This document shows, one piece after another, positions 27,482 through 37,968 of a stretch of DNA of 64,000 nt (position 1 is the first letter of the stretch; each line of letters starts with the position of its first letter). Position numbers and translations under genes: made by a program. This stretch comes from Curvibacter cyanobacteriorum (GTDB lineage Bacteria; Pseudomonadota; Gammaproteobacteria; Burkholderiales; Burkholderiaceae_C), in NCBI RefSeq assembly GCF_028649475.1, contig NZ_JAQSIP010000010.1, forward strand, positions 1 to 64,000, in the 5' to 3' direction. Under the pieces are notes generated by a model that saw only the letters and a program-made list of their open reading frames with translations, did no database searches and had not been told where the DNA came from.

Positions 27482-28471
27482 ATGACCCGCCCCATGCAAC
27501 GCCGCACCGCCCTCTCCCTGCTGGCCCTGAGCGCCGGACTGCCCCTGGGCTTGCACGCCGCCGACAGCGCGGCCTGGCCCCAACGCAATGTGCGCCTGAT
27601 GGTGCCCTTCCCGCCGGGCGGCGGCACCGACATCGTGGCCCGGGCCGCCGGGCAGGCGCTGTCCCAACGACTGGGGCAGTCGGTGCTGGTGGACAACAAG
27701 CCCGGTGCCTCGACCCTGATCGGCACCGAAACCGTGGTGCGCGCCACCCCCGATGGCTACACCCTGCTGGTGTCGGGCTCGACCTCGTACACGGTCAATC
27801 CGGCGCTCAAGCCACGCATTGGCTACGACCCCTTCAAAGACCTGATCCCGATCGCCATGCTGGCGCGCGCCCCGCTGGTGCTGGTGGTGCCCGCGCAGTC
27901 GCCCTTCAAGACCCTGAACGACCTGCTGAGCGCAGCCCGCAAGCAGGCCGGCGCGGTGCGCTACGCCACCTACGGCAGTGCCACCGCGCCGCACCTGGCC
28001 GGCATCCTGCTGGGCCTGGCGGCCCAGGTGTCGCTGCAGGACATCCCGTACAAGGGCAGCGCCCAGGTCGCCACGGCCCTGATGTCGGCCGAGGTCGAGG
28101 CCACCTTCGACACCCTGGCCAGTGCCGCCCCTCACCTCAAGGCCGGCAAGCTGAGGGCCCTGGCCACGCCAAGCCGCCAACGCATCCCCAGCCTGCCCGA
28201 CGTGCCCACGCTGGCCGAACTCAAGCTGGAGGACGCCAGCTTTGAGGGCTGGTATGCCCTGGCCGCGCCCGCCCACACGCCCCCCGCGGTGATCGCGCGC
28301 CTGAGCCAGGAGCTGAGCCGCGTGATGACCCAGCCCGAGGTGCAGGCCCAGTTCCGTGCGCAGTCGCTGGAGCCGGTGTTCCTGGACTCGGCCAAGTTGA
28401 TCAAACAGATGGAACTGGAGATCACGCAGTTCCGCGCCGCGGTGGCGCGCGCCAAAGTGACGCTTGAATGA
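27482..28471 (+). CDS. Bug/TctC-family tripartite tricarboxylate-type binding protein
   Basis: A periplasmic solute-binding protein of about 329 aa: signal peptide (about 5-27, ALSLLALSAGLPLGLHA), then the Bug fold with hallmarks LMVPFPPGGGTD, LVDNKPGAS, the GSTSYTVNPAL ligand loop and the PTLAELKLEDAS segment. Such proteins bind organic acids or similar ligands. No TctA/TctB membrane genes are present, as is common for the many orphan Bug genes of Comamonadaceae and Bordetella. The start is ATG 27482 or 27494; neither has a clear ribosome site. It is divergent from the LysR gene. Confidence 0.9.
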   Translation: MTRPMQRRTALSLLALSAGLPLGLHAADSAAWPQRNVRLMVPFPPGGGTDIVARAAGQALSQRLGQSVLVDNKPGASTLIGTETVVRATPDGYTLLVSGSTSYTVNPALKPRIGYDPFKDLIPIAMLARAPLVLVVPAQSPFKTLNDLLSAARKQAGAVRYATYGSATAPHLAGILLGLAAQVSLQDIPYKGSAQVATALMSAEVEATFDTLASAAPHLKAGKLRALATPSRQRIPSLPDVPTLAELKLEDASFEGWYALAAPAHTPPAVIARLSQELSRVMTQPEVQAQFRAQSLEPVFLDSAKLIKQMELEITQFRAAVARAKVTLE

Positions 28472-28597
28472 GCAGGCTCTGATCCCGGTCACAGCCCCCA
28501 CGGTGAAAAAATGGTGTCCTACGCGGCCCGCCCCTTGCTTGCCCTGACGCCTTGGCGTCGGGCCACAGGGCCCGCGGCCTCACACGGAACCTTTTTC

Positions 28598-29290
28598 ATG
28601 AACGCACCTGAACCCTCCAACCCGCCGTCTGCGGACGCCCCCTCGGCCAACACGCCCGCGGTGGCCGCGCCAGCGCCCCCCTCGCCCGTCAGCGACCTGA
28701 CCCGCCACAGCCTGACCGAGGACGCGCTGGCCCTGTTCTCGGCCACGCTGCTGATCGCCTTGGGCGTGGCCATCTACTCGCGTGACCACCTGCTCAGCGG
28801 CGGCATGGCGGGCCTGGCCTTTTTGCTGCACTACGCCACCGGCTACAGCTTCGGCAAGGTGTTCTTTGTGCTCAACCTGCCGTTTTATGTGCTGGCCTGG
28901 CGCAAGATGGACCAGGCCTTTGTGCTCAAGACCATGGCCGCGGTGGCCCTGTTGTCGGTGATGACCGAGATCACACCGCAGTTGGTGAGCTTCGACACCC
29001 TGCACCCGGCCTACGCCGCCGTGCTGGGCGGCCTGTTGATGGGCGTGGGCTTCTTGATGCTGTTCCGGCACCGCGCCAGCCTGGGCGGCATCGGGATCCT
29101 GGCGTTTTACCTGCAAGAAAGCCGCGGCTGGAAAGCCGGCCACATCCAGATGGCGGTGGACTGCGTGATCGTGCTGCTGGCCCTGTGGACCGCCCCCCTG
29201 AGCAATGTGGCGCTGTCGATTGGCGGCGCCGTGATGCTGAACCTGATCCTCACCATGAACCACCGCAAGGACCGGTACATCGCGTCCTGA
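28598..29290 (+). CDS. YitT-family membrane protein
   Basis: A 230-aa inner-membrane protein with about five helices after a proline/alanine-rich cytoplasmic N-terminus (1-45). SRDHLLSGGMAGLAFLLHYATGYSFG and the following NLPFYVLAW match the N-terminal DUF161 part of the YitT family. It is shorter than Bacillus YitT proteins, which carry an extra C-terminal DUF2179 domain missing here. The transported molecule is unknown. The start is ATG 28598; the upstream frame is not protein-like. Confidence 0.85.
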   Translation: MNAPEPSNPPSADAPSANTPAVAAPAPPSPVSDLTRHSLTEDALALFSATLLIALGVAIYSRDHLLSGGMAGLAFLLHYATGYSFGKVFFVLNLPFYVLAWRKMDQAFVLKTMAAVALLSVMTEITPQLVSFDTLHPAYAAVLGGLLMGVGFLMLFRHRASLGGIGILAFYLQESRGWKAGHIQMAVDCVIVLLALWTAPLSNVALSIGGAVMLNLILTMNHRKDRYIAS

Positions 29291-29328
29291 GGTCTTCCCC
29301 AACCCCTGACAGAAAATGAACCCAGCCC

Positions 29329-30780
29329 ATGACCCGCTCTGACCTCCTGGCCCAAGTCCACCAGTACTTCGATACCGGCGGCCTGGCCACCGACCTGAAC
29401 CGCCGCCTGGGCTGGCGCACCGAAAGCGACCTGGGCCCCGACGCCCCGGCCGCCACCCACGCCGCCCTGCGTGGCTACCTGAGCGACGAGATCCAGCCCT
29501 GGCTGAGCCGGCTGGGCTTTGCGGTGCACCTGCACGACAACCCGGTGCCAGGCGCTGGCCCGCTGCTGCTGGCGCACCGCGTCGAAGACCCCGCCCTGCC
29601 CACCGTGCTGAGCTACGGCCACGGTGACGTGGTCAACGGCCAGGATGCACGCTGGCGCGACGGCCTGAGCCCCTGGACACTGACCATCGAGGGCGACCGC
29701 TGGTATGGCCGCGGCAGTGCCGACAACAAGGGCCAGCACAGCATCGTGCTGGCCGCGCTGGAGCACACGCTGCAGGCCCGCCAGCAACGCCTGGGCTACA
29801 ACGTCACGGTGCTGCTGGAGATGGGCGAAGAAGCCGGCTCCCCAGGCTTGGCTGCCTTCTGCGAACAACAGCGCAGCGCCTTGCGGGCCGACCTGTTCCT
29901 GGCCAGCGACGGCCCGCGCGCCCAGGCCAGCCGCCCGACCCTGTTCCTGGGGTCGCGTGGGGCGGTCAATTTCTCGCTGCGCGTGAACGCACGCGAACGG
30001 GCCTACCACTCGGGCAACTGGGGCGGCGTGCTGAGCAACCCGGCCGTCCGCCTGAGCCACGCGCTGGCCTGCCTGGTCGGCCCGCAAGGCCGCATCCTGG
30101 TGCCCGGCCTGCTGCCACCACCGCCGCCCGAGCGCCTGCGTCAGGCCCTGCGCGACGTGCCGGTGGGGGGCGGGCACGACGACCCCGAACTCAGCCCCGG
30201 CTGGGGCGAACCCGGCCTGAGCCCGGCCGAACAGCTGGTGGGCTGGAACACGCTGGAAGTGCTGGCCCTGGGCGCGGGGTCGGCCACGCGGCCGGTCAAC
30301 GCCATCCCGCCCAACGCGGTGGCGCACTGCCAGTTGCGCTTTGTGGTGGGCACCGACTGGACCCACCTGCAAGACCATGTGCGCGCCCACCTGGACGCGC
30401 ACGGCTTTGACGATGTGCAGGTCAACGTCAGCATGGCCTGCGGCGCCACCCGCCTGGACCTGGACAACCCCTGGGTGGACTGGGCACTGGCGTCCATGCA
30501 GGCCAGCGCGGGCCAGCCGGCGGTGCTGCTGCCCAACCTGGCGGGCTCGCTGCCCAACGACCTGTTTGCCGACGGCCTGGGCCTGCCCACACTGTGGGTG
30601 CCGCACTCGTACCCGGCCTGCGCGCAGCACGCGCCCAATGAGCACCTGCTGGGCTCGGTGGCGCGCGAGGGCCTGGCCGTGATGGCCGGCCTGTTCTGGG
30701 ACCTCGGTGAAGCCGGCAGCGCGCCCTGGCAGGCGGGCCGGGTCAAGCCGAACCGGGCCGAGGCACCGGCCGCCGCCTGA
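29329..30780 (+). CDS. M20-family metallopeptidase
   Basis: A 483-aa zinc-dependent amidohydrolase/peptidase. Metal ligands and catalytic residues are visible: H98 and D100 in SYGHGDVV, bridging D132 in GRGSADNKGQ, the catalytic/ligand pair E167-E168 in EMGEEAGSPG, an Asp in LASDGPR, and a late His in APNEHLLG. A dimerisation (lid) domain lies between about 215 and 370. It resembles the ArgE/DapE/carboxypeptidase group; the substrate cannot be told. It follows the YitT gene by 38 bases. Confidence 0.93.
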   Translation: MTRSDLLAQVHQYFDTGGLATDLNRRLGWRTESDLGPDAPAATHAALRGYLSDEIQPWLSRLGFAVHLHDNPVPGAGPLLLAHRVEDPALPTVLSYGHGDVVNGQDARWRDGLSPWTLTIEGDRWYGRGSADNKGQHSIVLAALEHTLQARQQRLGYNVTVLLEMGEEAGSPGLAAFCEQQRSALRADLFLASDGPRAQASRPTLFLGSRGAVNFSLRVNARERAYHSGNWGGVLSNPAVRLSHALACLVGPQGRILVPGLLPPPPPERLRQALRDVPVGGGHDDPELSPGWGEPGLSPAEQLVGWNTLEVLALGAGSATRPVNAIPPNAVAHCQLRFVVGTDWTHLQDHVRAHLDAHGFDDVQVNVSMACGATRLDLDNPWVDWALASMQASAGQPAVLLPNLAGSLPNDLFADGLGLPTLWVPHSYPACAQHAPNEHLLGSVAREGLAVMAGLFWDLGEAGSAPWQAGRVKPNRAEAPAAA

Positions 30781-30876
30781 CCGGGCTCAACCCGCCTCGG
30801 CAGCGGGGCGGGCTGCGGTGCCCATCGGATCGGTGCGTCAGGTGCCCGGGGCGGATCGACGCGCCTGATGGTCGCG

Positions 30877-31938
30877 TCAGATCGCGGGGTCGCGCGTTTC
30901 CCAGCGGATGGCGTCGATGGCGGCCAGCAACTCGGGCGACAGCGTGGTGCCGTAGGCGGCCACGTCTTCTTCCAGTTGGGCCACCGAGGTGACGCCAATG
31001 ATGGTGCTGGCCACTTGCCACTTGGTGTAGCAGAAGGCCAGGGCCAGTTGGCTGGGCGTCAGACCATGCTCGCGCGCCAGCGCGTTGTAGCGGCGGGCGG
31101 CGGCCAGGGCTTCGAGGCGGCCCCAGCGCTGTTTGCGCACCGACTCGTAGCGCGCAATGCGGCCGTCCTTCGGCGCGTCCGGCCCCTCGATGCCACTGGC
31201 GTCGTACTTGCCCGTCAGCAGGCCAAAGCCCAGCGGCGAATACGCCAGCAGCGACACGCCCAAGCGGTGGCAGCTCTCGTCGAGCGCGTTCTCGTAGCTG
31301 CGGTTGATCAGGCAGTACGGGTTCTGCACGGTGGCCACACGCGGCAGGCCATGTTGTTCGGCCAGACGCACGAACTCGTGCACGCCATAGGGCGTTTCGT
31401 TGGACAGGCCGATGTAACGCACCTTGCCGGCCTTGACCAACTGGCCCAGGGCGTCGAGTTGTTCGTGGATCGAGGTGACCGACTTGTCCTTGGCGGGGTC
31501 GAAGTACAGCGCCCCGAACGCGGGCACGTGGCGCTCCGGCCAGTGGATCTGGTAGAGGTCGATGACGTCGGTCTGCAGGCGGCGCAGGCTACCCTCGCAC
31601 GAGGCCAGGATGTCCGCTGCGGTCATGCCCGCGCCCTCGCGGATCCAGGGCATGCCGCGCGACGGGCCGGCCACCTTGGTGGCCAGCACCACCTTTTGAC
31701 GCTGGCCCGGGTGCTTGGCCAACCAGTTGCCGATGATGGTTTCGGTGGCGCCACAGGTCTCGGCGCGGGCCGGCACGGCGTACATCTCGGCCGTGTCGAG
31801 GAAGTTCACGCCCAGGGCCAGCGAGCGGTCCAGGATGGCGTGGGCGTTGGCTTCATCGACTTGCTCACCAAAAGTCATGGTGCCCAGGCACACCGGGGTG
31901 ACACGCAGGTCGCTGTGTCCGAGTTGGACTTGGTTCAT
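30877..31938 (-). CDS. NADP(H)-dependent aldo-keto reductase (Tas-like)
   Basis: A 353-aa TIM-barrel oxidoreductase of the aldo/keto reductase family. The start is ATG 31938, with GGAG 7 bases upstream; the longer frame is unsupported. The catalytic tetrad is visible: D in NFLDTAEMY with its Y, K in LATKVAG, H in DLYQIHWPE. The IGLSNE and C-terminal STIIGVTSVAQLEE segments bind the cofactor. Closest in style to E. coli Tas. The physiological substrate is unknown. Confidence 0.93.
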   Translation of the reverse strand: MNQVQLGHSDLRVTPVCLGTMTFGEQVDEANAHAILDRSLALGVNFLDTAEMYAVPARAETCGATETIIGNWLAKHPGQRQKVVLATKVAGPSRGMPWIREGAGMTAADILASCEGSLRRLQTDVIDLYQIHWPERHVPAFGALYFDPAKDKSVTSIHEQLDALGQLVKAGKVRYIGLSNETPYGVHEFVRLAEQHGLPRVATVQNPYCLINRSYENALDESCHRLGVSLLAYSPLGFGLLTGKYDASGIEGPDAPKDGRIARYESVRKQRWGRLEALAAARRYNALAREHGLTPSQLALAFCYTKWQVASTIIGVTSVAQLEEDVAAYGTTLSPELLAAIDAIRWETRDPAI

Positions 31939-32159
31939 GGAATCTCCGATCAAGAAACAAAGGGCTGAAGCCACCCAAATGAGGGCGATGGCCCGCCGTC
32001 AGGGCCTCGGGGCGGGCCGAAAAGCAGCCCCCCAGAGTGCGCAAGCCGCAGCAGTGTAAGAGCGCGCCGCATTTCTTGCAGGGCCGGTGACCGGCCCCCC
32101 GCCAGAGCGACCAGCGCTGTCCTGCGCTTGACTGACGCGGCCGCTGGCCGCTTCGTATC

Positions 32160-33083
32160 ATGGCAGCCATGTACGTGCCAAGACGCCCATCCCGCAGCGA
32201 ATTCATCCCCATCCGGGGCCACCAATACCACGTCAGGGTGTGGGGCGAGGCGCAGGCCGGCCAGCCACCACTGGTGCTGGTGCATGGCTGGATGGACGTG
32301 GCCGCGTCCTACCAGTTCATGGTGGACGCCCTGCCGGGCGAGCGGCACATCATCGCACCCGACTGGCGCGGCTTTGGCCTCACCACCGGCCCCCACTGCG
32401 ACCACTACCAATTTGCCGATTACCTGGGCGACCTCGACGCCCTGCTCGACCACTGCACCGCCGACCAGCCCATCGACCTGGTGGGCCACAGCATGGGCGG
32501 CAATGTGGTGATGATGTACGCGGGCGCCCGCCCGCAGCGCATCCGCCGCCTGGTCAACCTGGAGGGCTTCGGCATGCCCGCCTCGCGCCCCTCGCAAGCG
32601 CCGGGCCGCTATGCCAAGTGGATGGACGAACTCAAAGCCCTGCGCCGGGGCGAGATGGACCTCAAAAGCTACGACAGCCTCGAAGGGGTGGCCCAGCGCC
32701 TGATCAAAACCAACCCGCGGCTGAGTGCCAACAAGGCCCGCTGGCTGGCCCCACACTGGGCGCAAGAACGCCCCCAGGCCGACGGCAGCCCGCGCTGGCA
32801 CATCCTGGGTGAAGCCGCGCACAAGGTCACCAGTGCCCAGCTCTACCGAGCCGATGAGGCGCTGGAGCTGTACCAGCGCATCAGCGCGCCCCTGTTGGCC
32901 GTCGAGGCCAGCGACGACAGCCTGGGCCAGTGGTGGAAAGGCCAGTACACCCTGGCCGACTACCACGAGCGCCTGAAGCGTGTGCCCCAGCACCGCATCG
33001 CCTGCATCGACCAGGCAGGCCACATGCTGCACCACGATCAACCCGAAGCACTGGCCCGGCTGTTGACCGAATTTTTGACCTGA
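32160..33083 (+). CDS. Alpha/beta-fold hydrolase
   Basis: A 307-aa soluble hydrolase: oxyanion HGWMD at 42-46, nucleophile elbow GHSMGG with S111, acid D252 or D253 in EASDDSLG, and H288 in DQAGHMLHH. The cap region (about 140-230) is helical. The fold fits esterases, haloalkane dehalogenase-like and epoxide hydrolase-like enzymes; the substrate cannot be told. The start is ATG 32160 or 32169. Confidence 0.92.
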   Translation: MAAMYVPRRPSRSEFIPIRGHQYHVRVWGEAQAGQPPLVLVHGWMDVAASYQFMVDALPGERHIIAPDWRGFGLTTGPHCDHYQFADYLGDLDALLDHCTADQPIDLVGHSMGGNVVMMYAGARPQRIRRLVNLEGFGMPASRPSQAPGRYAKWMDELKALRRGEMDLKSYDSLEGVAQRLIKTNPRLSANKARWLAPHWAQERPQADGSPRWHILGEAAHKVTSAQLYRADEALELYQRISAPLLAVEASDDSLGQWWKGQYTLADYHERLKRVPQHRIACIDQAGHMLHHDQPEALARLLTEFLT

Positions 33084-33215
33084 AGCCTCAAAAAATACGC
33101 ACAAATCGGCGGCTTTCAGGCATGCTCGCGCTCATCCACCGTGTGGCAGCGACAGGCCCGTCTCCCGTTCCGGCGACCGGCTGGCCCGCGCCAAGGTCAG
33201 TGAAGGGAAGTCGCC

Positions 33216-34763
33216 ATGCGCCTGAGTCTCAAACTGCCTCTCGCCTTCGCCAGTGCCCTGGCCGCCCTGCTGGCCGCCGCTTTGTTTGGCCTGATTCAGC
33301 TGAACCAATCCATCACTGTTTACCGCGAAGTGGTCCAGCGGGACCATGACCACGCGGTGGGGGCGATCCAGCTGCTCAGTGACTTCAAGGTGCAGATTCA
33401 GGAATGGAAGAACGTGCTGCTGCGCGGGCGCGACCCGGCGCAACGGCAGCGTTACTGGGCCGCCTTTGAGAAGCAGGAGGCCCTGGTCCAGCAGCGCGCC
33501 CAGGCCCTGCAAGGCCAGGTCGCCCAGCCCGAAGCCCAAGCCCTGCTGCAACGGTTCAAACAAAGCCACGAGCGCATGGGGCAGGCCTACCGCCGGGGCC
33601 TGACGGATTTCGAGCAGGCCCAGTTCGACGCCACCGTGGGCGACCGGGCGGTGACCGGCATCGACCGCGAGCCATCCCAACTGCTGGACAAGGCCACTGC
33701 GCTGATCCGCGAAGCCAGCGAGCAATCGGGGGCCCAGGCCGCCCACCAGGCCCAGCGAAGCACCTGGATCAGCCTCGCCGTGATGGGGCTGGTGTGCCTC
33801 ATCAGCGGGCTGGGCGCCTGGCGCTTCAGCCGCTCCGTGACAGCGCCGCTGGGCCGCGCGGTGCACCTGAGCCGGGCCGTGGCCGACGGCGACCTGACCC
33901 TGCCCGTGGCCGCCCAGGGCCGCGACGAACTGGCCGACCTGCTGCGCGCCATGGCCGACATGCAGGCCCGACTGGCCCAGGTTGTGGGCCAGGTGCGGGC
34001 CGGCGCCGACAGCGTGGCGCATGCCAGCCGGGAAATCGCCCAGGGCAACCACGACCTGAGCCAACGCACCGAACAACAAGCCTCTGCGCTGGAACAAACC
34101 TCAGCCGCCATGGAGCAGATGTCGGCCACCGTGCAGAACAACGCCGACAACGCGAGCCGCGCCGAGCACGTCAGCGGCAGCGCGTCCAGCACCGCGCAAC
34201 GGGCGGGTCAGGCCGTGCAGTCGGTGGTGCAATCGGTGCAGCAGATGCAGCACAGCGCGCACCGCATCGCCGACATCACTGGGGTCATCGACGGCATTGC
34301 GTTTCAGACCAACATCCTGGCGCTGAACGCCGCCGTCGAAGCCGCGCGGGCCGGCGAGCAGGGTCGGGGCTTTGCGGTGGTGGCGAGCGAGGTGCGGGTG
34401 CTGGCGCAGCGCAGCGCCGCCGCCGCGCGCGAGATCAAGGCCCTGATCCAAACCAGCCACAGCCAAGTCAACCAAGGCGCAGAAGTCGCGGGCCAAGCCG
34501 GTCAAACCATGAACGACCTGGTGGCCTCGATCGCCGAGGTGACGCGCCTGATGACCGAGATCAGCGCCGCCAGCCGCGAGCAAAGCACGGGGGTGAGCCA
34601 GATCGGGCAGGCGATCCAGCAACTGGATCAGACGACCCAGCAAAACGCCGCCCTGGTCGAGCAAAGCGCCGCGGCAGCACAAAGCCTGCAGCAGCAAGCC
34701 GCGGATCTGGTGCGCTCCGTGGCTTTTTTCAAGACGTCATCCCGCGCCCTGACTCGAACCTGA
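33216..34763 (+). CDS. Methyl-accepting chemotaxis protein
   Basis: A 515-aa transmembrane chemoreceptor: helix 1 at about 8-29, a periplasmic four-helix ligand domain (30-182), helix 2 at about 183-203, a HAMP linker (204-257), and a long cytoplasmic coiled coil with the conserved hairpin tip at about 358-393 ([20 protein letters not shown]), which contacts CheA and CheW. It lacks the C-terminal pentapeptide that tethers CheR. No che genes are nearby, so it is an orphan receptor; the ligand is unknown. Confidence 0.96.
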   Translation: MRLSLKLPLAFASALAALLAAALFGLIQLNQSITVYREVVQRDHDHAVGAIQLLSDFKVQIQEWKNVLLRGRDPAQRQRYWAAFEKQEALVQQRAQALQGQVAQPEAQALLQRFKQSHERMGQAYRRGLTDFEQAQFDATVGDRAVTGIDREPSQLLDKATALIREASEQSGAQAAHQAQRSTWISLAVMGLVCLISGLGAWRFSRSVTAPLGRAVHLSRAVADGDLTLPVAAQGRDELADLLRAMADMQARLAQVVGQVRAGADSVAHASREIAQGNHDLSQRTEQQASALEQTSAAMEQMSATVQNNADNASRAEHVSGSASSTAQRAGQAVQSVVQSVQQMQHSAHRIADITGVIDGIAFQTNILALNAAVEAARAGEQGRGFAVVASEVRVLAQRSAAAAREIKALIQTSHSQVNQGAEVAGQAGQTMNDLVASIAEVTRLMTEISAASREQSTGVSQIGQAIQQLDQTTQQNAALVEQSAAAAQSLQQQAADLVRSVAFFKTSSRALTRT

Positions 34764-34959
34764 TAGCAAACCGTATAAACCCTTGGAATCGCGGTTTGAG
34801 GTCGCCGTTTGGCCCCCCATTCGGACCGCATCAAATCCTGCAATCAAGCTGTGAAATCTTTTCAGGCCGAAAGGACCAATCCGACAGCTTCTCGACAGCC
34901 GCCTGCCAAATCCCCTGACTAAAGTCCCTGTGCCCCATCAACAACACAGGAGATAACAG

Positions 34960-36621
34960 ATGATTTGGCAACAGGTCTACAACCCGACAGGCAACATGTT
35001 GCTGTCTACTTTGCTGGCAGGCGTCCCCGTGGTCGTCATGCTGGTTGGTCTTGGCTTTCTGCACCTCAAGGCCCACATCGCGGCCGGTTTAGGGCTGCTC
35101 AGTGCGATCGCCATCGCCGTGTTGGCCTTTGGCATGCCGCTCGACATGGCGGGCAAGGCCGCCTTTTTGGGGGGCCTCACCGGCCTGATGCCGATCGGCT
35201 GGATCGTGTTGACCATCATCTTCCTGCACCAACTGACCGAGCAAAACGGCAGCTTCAAGGTGCTGCAGGACTCGATCGCCGGCATCACGGAAGATCGCCG
35301 CTTGCAACTGCTGCTGATCGCCTTCGCTTTTGGCGCCTTCTTTGAAGGGGCTGCTGGCTTTGGCACGCCAGTGGCGGTGACGGCCGCGATCCTGATCGGC
35401 CTGGGCTTTTCGCCGCTGGCGGCCTCGGGCCTGTCACTGATCGCCAACACGGCGCCCGTGGCCTACGGCGCGCTCGGCACACCGGTGATCACCCTGGCCA
35501 AGGTACACGGCTACGACCTCGCCGAGGTCTCGGCCATGATCGGCCGCCAGCTGCCCTTCTTCTCGCTGCTGGTGCCCTTCTGGCTGATCTGGGCCTTTGC
35601 AGGCTGGCGCGGCATGAAGCAAATCTGGCCAGCCATCCTGGTGACCGGTGTGAGCTTCGCGGTGCCGCAGTTCCTGGTGTCCAACTACATGGGCCCCGAG
35701 CTGGTGGACGTGATCGCGGCCATGTGCTCGATGGCGGCCCTGGTCGGCTTCCTGAAGGTGTGGAAGCCCGCCGAGATTTGGACCTCGGTGTCCCTGAAGG
35801 GCCATGAAGCCAGCGGCGGCGAAGCGCAAAAGCCCACCGTCCCCACCGTGCACCCGCGGGCCGTGGTGGTCAAGGCCTGGACGCCATGGGTCATCTTGAC
35901 CGTGTTCGTGTTCGTCTGGGGCCTGCCGGCCACCAAGACCTTCTTGAACAGCCTCTGGGCGCCGAAGTTCGCCATCGAAGGGCTGCACAAGATGATCGAA
36001 AAAGTGCCCCCGGTAGTCCCCAAGGCCACGGCGGAGAGCGCTGAGTTCGTGCTCAACCTGCTGTCCATGACGGGCACCGGCATCCTGCTGGCCGCGATTG
36101 TGGGGGGCTTGGTGATGGGCTACACCTTGCCGGCATTGGCCAAATCGTTTGGCAAGACCGTCTGGCTGGTGCGCTACTCGCTGCTGACCATCGTGCTGAT
36201 GCTGGCCCTGGGCACACTGACGCGCTATTCCGGCCTGGACACCACGCTGGGTCTGGCGTTCGCGTCAACCGGCATGTTCTACCCCTTCTTTGGCACCTTG
36301 ATGGGCTGGCTGGGCGTGGCCCTGACGGGTTCGGACACGGCGTCCAACGTGCTGTTTGGCGGCATGCAGAAGGTGGCGGCCGAGCAGCTGGGCTTGTCGC
36401 CCAACCTGATGGGTGCAGCCAACAGCTCGGGCGGCGTGATGGGCAAGATGATCGATGCGCAGTCCATCGTCGTGGCCTCCACCGCCACCCGCTGGTTCAA
36501 CCACGAAGGCGACATCCTGCGCTACGTGTTCTTCCACTCGATTGCACTGGCCTGCCTGGTCGGCATCTTCGTGACGCTGCAAGCCTACGTGCCGCCGTTC
36601 ACCCTGATGGTGATCCACTGA
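34960..36621 (+). CDS. lldP: L-lactate permease
   Basis: A 553-aa polytopic inner-membrane transporter of the LctP family, with about 12-14 helices, that takes up L-lactate (and often D-lactate or glycolate) with protons. Family segments FGAFFEGAAGFGTPVAVTAA, NTAPVAYGALGTP and ANSSGGVMGKMIDAQSIVVA are clear. A good AGGAG site lies 8 bases before ATG 34960. No lactate dehydrogenase or LldR genes lie in the window. A terminator follows at 36664. Confidence 0.96.
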   Translation: MIWQQVYNPTGNMLLSTLLAGVPVVVMLVGLGFLHLKAHIAAGLGLLSAIAIAVLAFGMPLDMAGKAAFLGGLTGLMPIGWIVLTIIFLHQLTEQNGSFKVLQDSIAGITEDRRLQLLLIAFAFGAFFEGAAGFGTPVAVTAAILIGLGFSPLAASGLSLIANTAPVAYGALGTPVITLAKVHGYDLAEVSAMIGRQLPFFSLLVPFWLIWAFAGWRGMKQIWPAILVTGVSFAVPQFLVSNYMGPELVDVIAAMCSMAALVGFLKVWKPAEIWTSVSLKGHEASGGEAQKPTVPTVHPRAVVVKAWTPWVILTVFVFVWGLPATKTFLNSLWAPKFAIEGLHKMIEKVPPVVPKATAESAEFVLNLLSMTGTGILLAAIVGGLVMGYTLPALAKSFGKTVWLVRYSLLTIVLMLALGTLTRYSGLDTTLGLAFASTGMFYPFFGTLMGWLGVALTGSDTASNVLFGGMQKVAAEQLGLSPNLMGAANSSGGVMGKMIDAQSIVVASTATRWFNHEGDILRYVFFHSIALACLVGIFVTLQAYVPPFTLMVIH

Positions 36622-36663
36622 GCCGCTGGCCAGCCTGTCCGGGCTGGCCTGTCGCCCCCTCAG

Positions 36664-36686
36664 AGACCGCTTCGGCGGTCTTTTTT
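36664..36686 (+). terminator. Rho-independent terminator after lldP
   Basis: AGACCGC pairs with GCGGTCT around a TTCG tetraloop, followed by TTTTTT. Confidence 0.92.
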
Positions 36687-36815
36687 ATGGGCGACCTCGA
36701 CCCGCCCCCCGTCTGCCCAAGCAAGACCCGTGAGAAAATGCAGGGTTTGCATGCCACCGGCGGCGCCATCCCGCGTCGCCCGTCGCCTGCCCCCGAACAC
36801 TCACAGGAAAAAATC

Positions 36816-37920
36816 ATGGAAGCAGAACGCGTCAACCTCATCGGCACCAACCTGGCGGACCTGAGCGCCCGCACGGTCGATTTACGGAGGTATCTTTGAC
36901 TACGATGCCAAAGCTGAACGCCTGAGGACGGTCAACGCCTCGCTGGAAGACCCCAGCGTCTGGAACGACCCCAAGAAAGCCCAGGAACTGGGCAAAGAAA
37001 AGAAAGCCCTCGACGACATCGTGCTGGTGATCGAGCGCCTGACCACCGAGCTGGCCGACAACACCGAGCTCTACGAGATGAGCAAGGAAGAAGGCGACGA
37101 AGCCGGCCTCGAAACCATCGAGGCCGAATGCGCCCAGCTGACCCAGGCCATCGAGCAACTGGAGTTCCGCCGCATGTTCAACCAGCCGGCCGACCCCAGC
37201 CCCTGCTTCCTGGACCTGCAAGCCGGCGCCGGTGGCACCGAGGCCTGCGACTGGGCCAGCATGCTGCTGCGCCAGTACCTGAAGTACGCCGAGCGCAAGG
37301 GCTTCAAGGCCACGGTCGAAGACGAAACCCCGGGCGACGTGGCGGGCATCAAGAGCGCCACCATCAAGATCGAGGGCGAATACGCCTTTGGCCTGCTGCG
37401 CACCGAAACCGGTGTGCACCGCCTGGTGCGCAAGTCGCCGTTCGACTCGTCGGGCGGTCGCCACACCAGCTTTGCCAGCGTGTTCGTCTACCCCGAGGTG
37501 GATGACTCGATCGAGATCGACATCAACCCCGCCGACGTGCGCACCGACACCTACCGCGCCAGCGGGGCCGGCGGTCAGCACATCAACAAGACCGACTCCG
37601 CCGTGCGCCTGACCCACATCCCGACGGGCATCGTGGTGCAGTGCCAGGACGGTCGCAGCCAACACAGCAACCGCGATGTGGCCTGGAAGCGCCTGCGCTC
37701 GCGCCTGTACGACTTTGAGATGCGCAAGCGCATGGAAGAGCAACAAAAGCTCGAGGACACCAAGACCGATGTGGGCTGGGGCCACCAGATCCGCAGCTAC
37801 GTGCTGGACCAGAGCCGCATCAAGGACTTGCGCACCAACGTCGAAATCTCCAACACCCAAAAGGTGCTGGACGGCGACCTGGACGCGTTCATCGAAGCCT
37901 CGCTCAAGCAAGGCGTCTGA
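36816..37920 (+). CDS. prfB: Peptide chain release factor 2, with programmed +1 frameshift
   Basis: RF2 ends translation at UGA and UAA. The gene is read as 36816-36896 joined to 36898-37920 (367 aa): a 27-codon first part ends at in-frame TGA (36897-36899), and reading continues one base on as GAC. SPF (207-209), the stop-codon-recognising tripeptide, and GGQ (252-254), which triggers peptide release, stand almost exactly where E. coli RF2 has them. Without the shift the N-terminus would lack its conserved start, so the disruption is regulation and not a mutation. An AGGA site precedes ATG 36816. Confidence 0.97.
36886..36900 (+). promoter_or_regulatory. RF2 autoregulatory +1 frameshift site
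   Basis: GGAGG (36886-36890), a Shine-Dalgarno-like stimulator, then TAT CTT TGA C. When RF2 is scarce the ribosome pauses at UGA and the CUU-decoding tRNA slips forward one base, giving full-length RF2. Spacing and slippery codon match the known prfB element. Confidence 0.95.
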
Positions 37921-37968
37921 CCCCCCATCCACCCCAAGCCCGACCCGGGCCCAAAGGAAAGAAACCCA

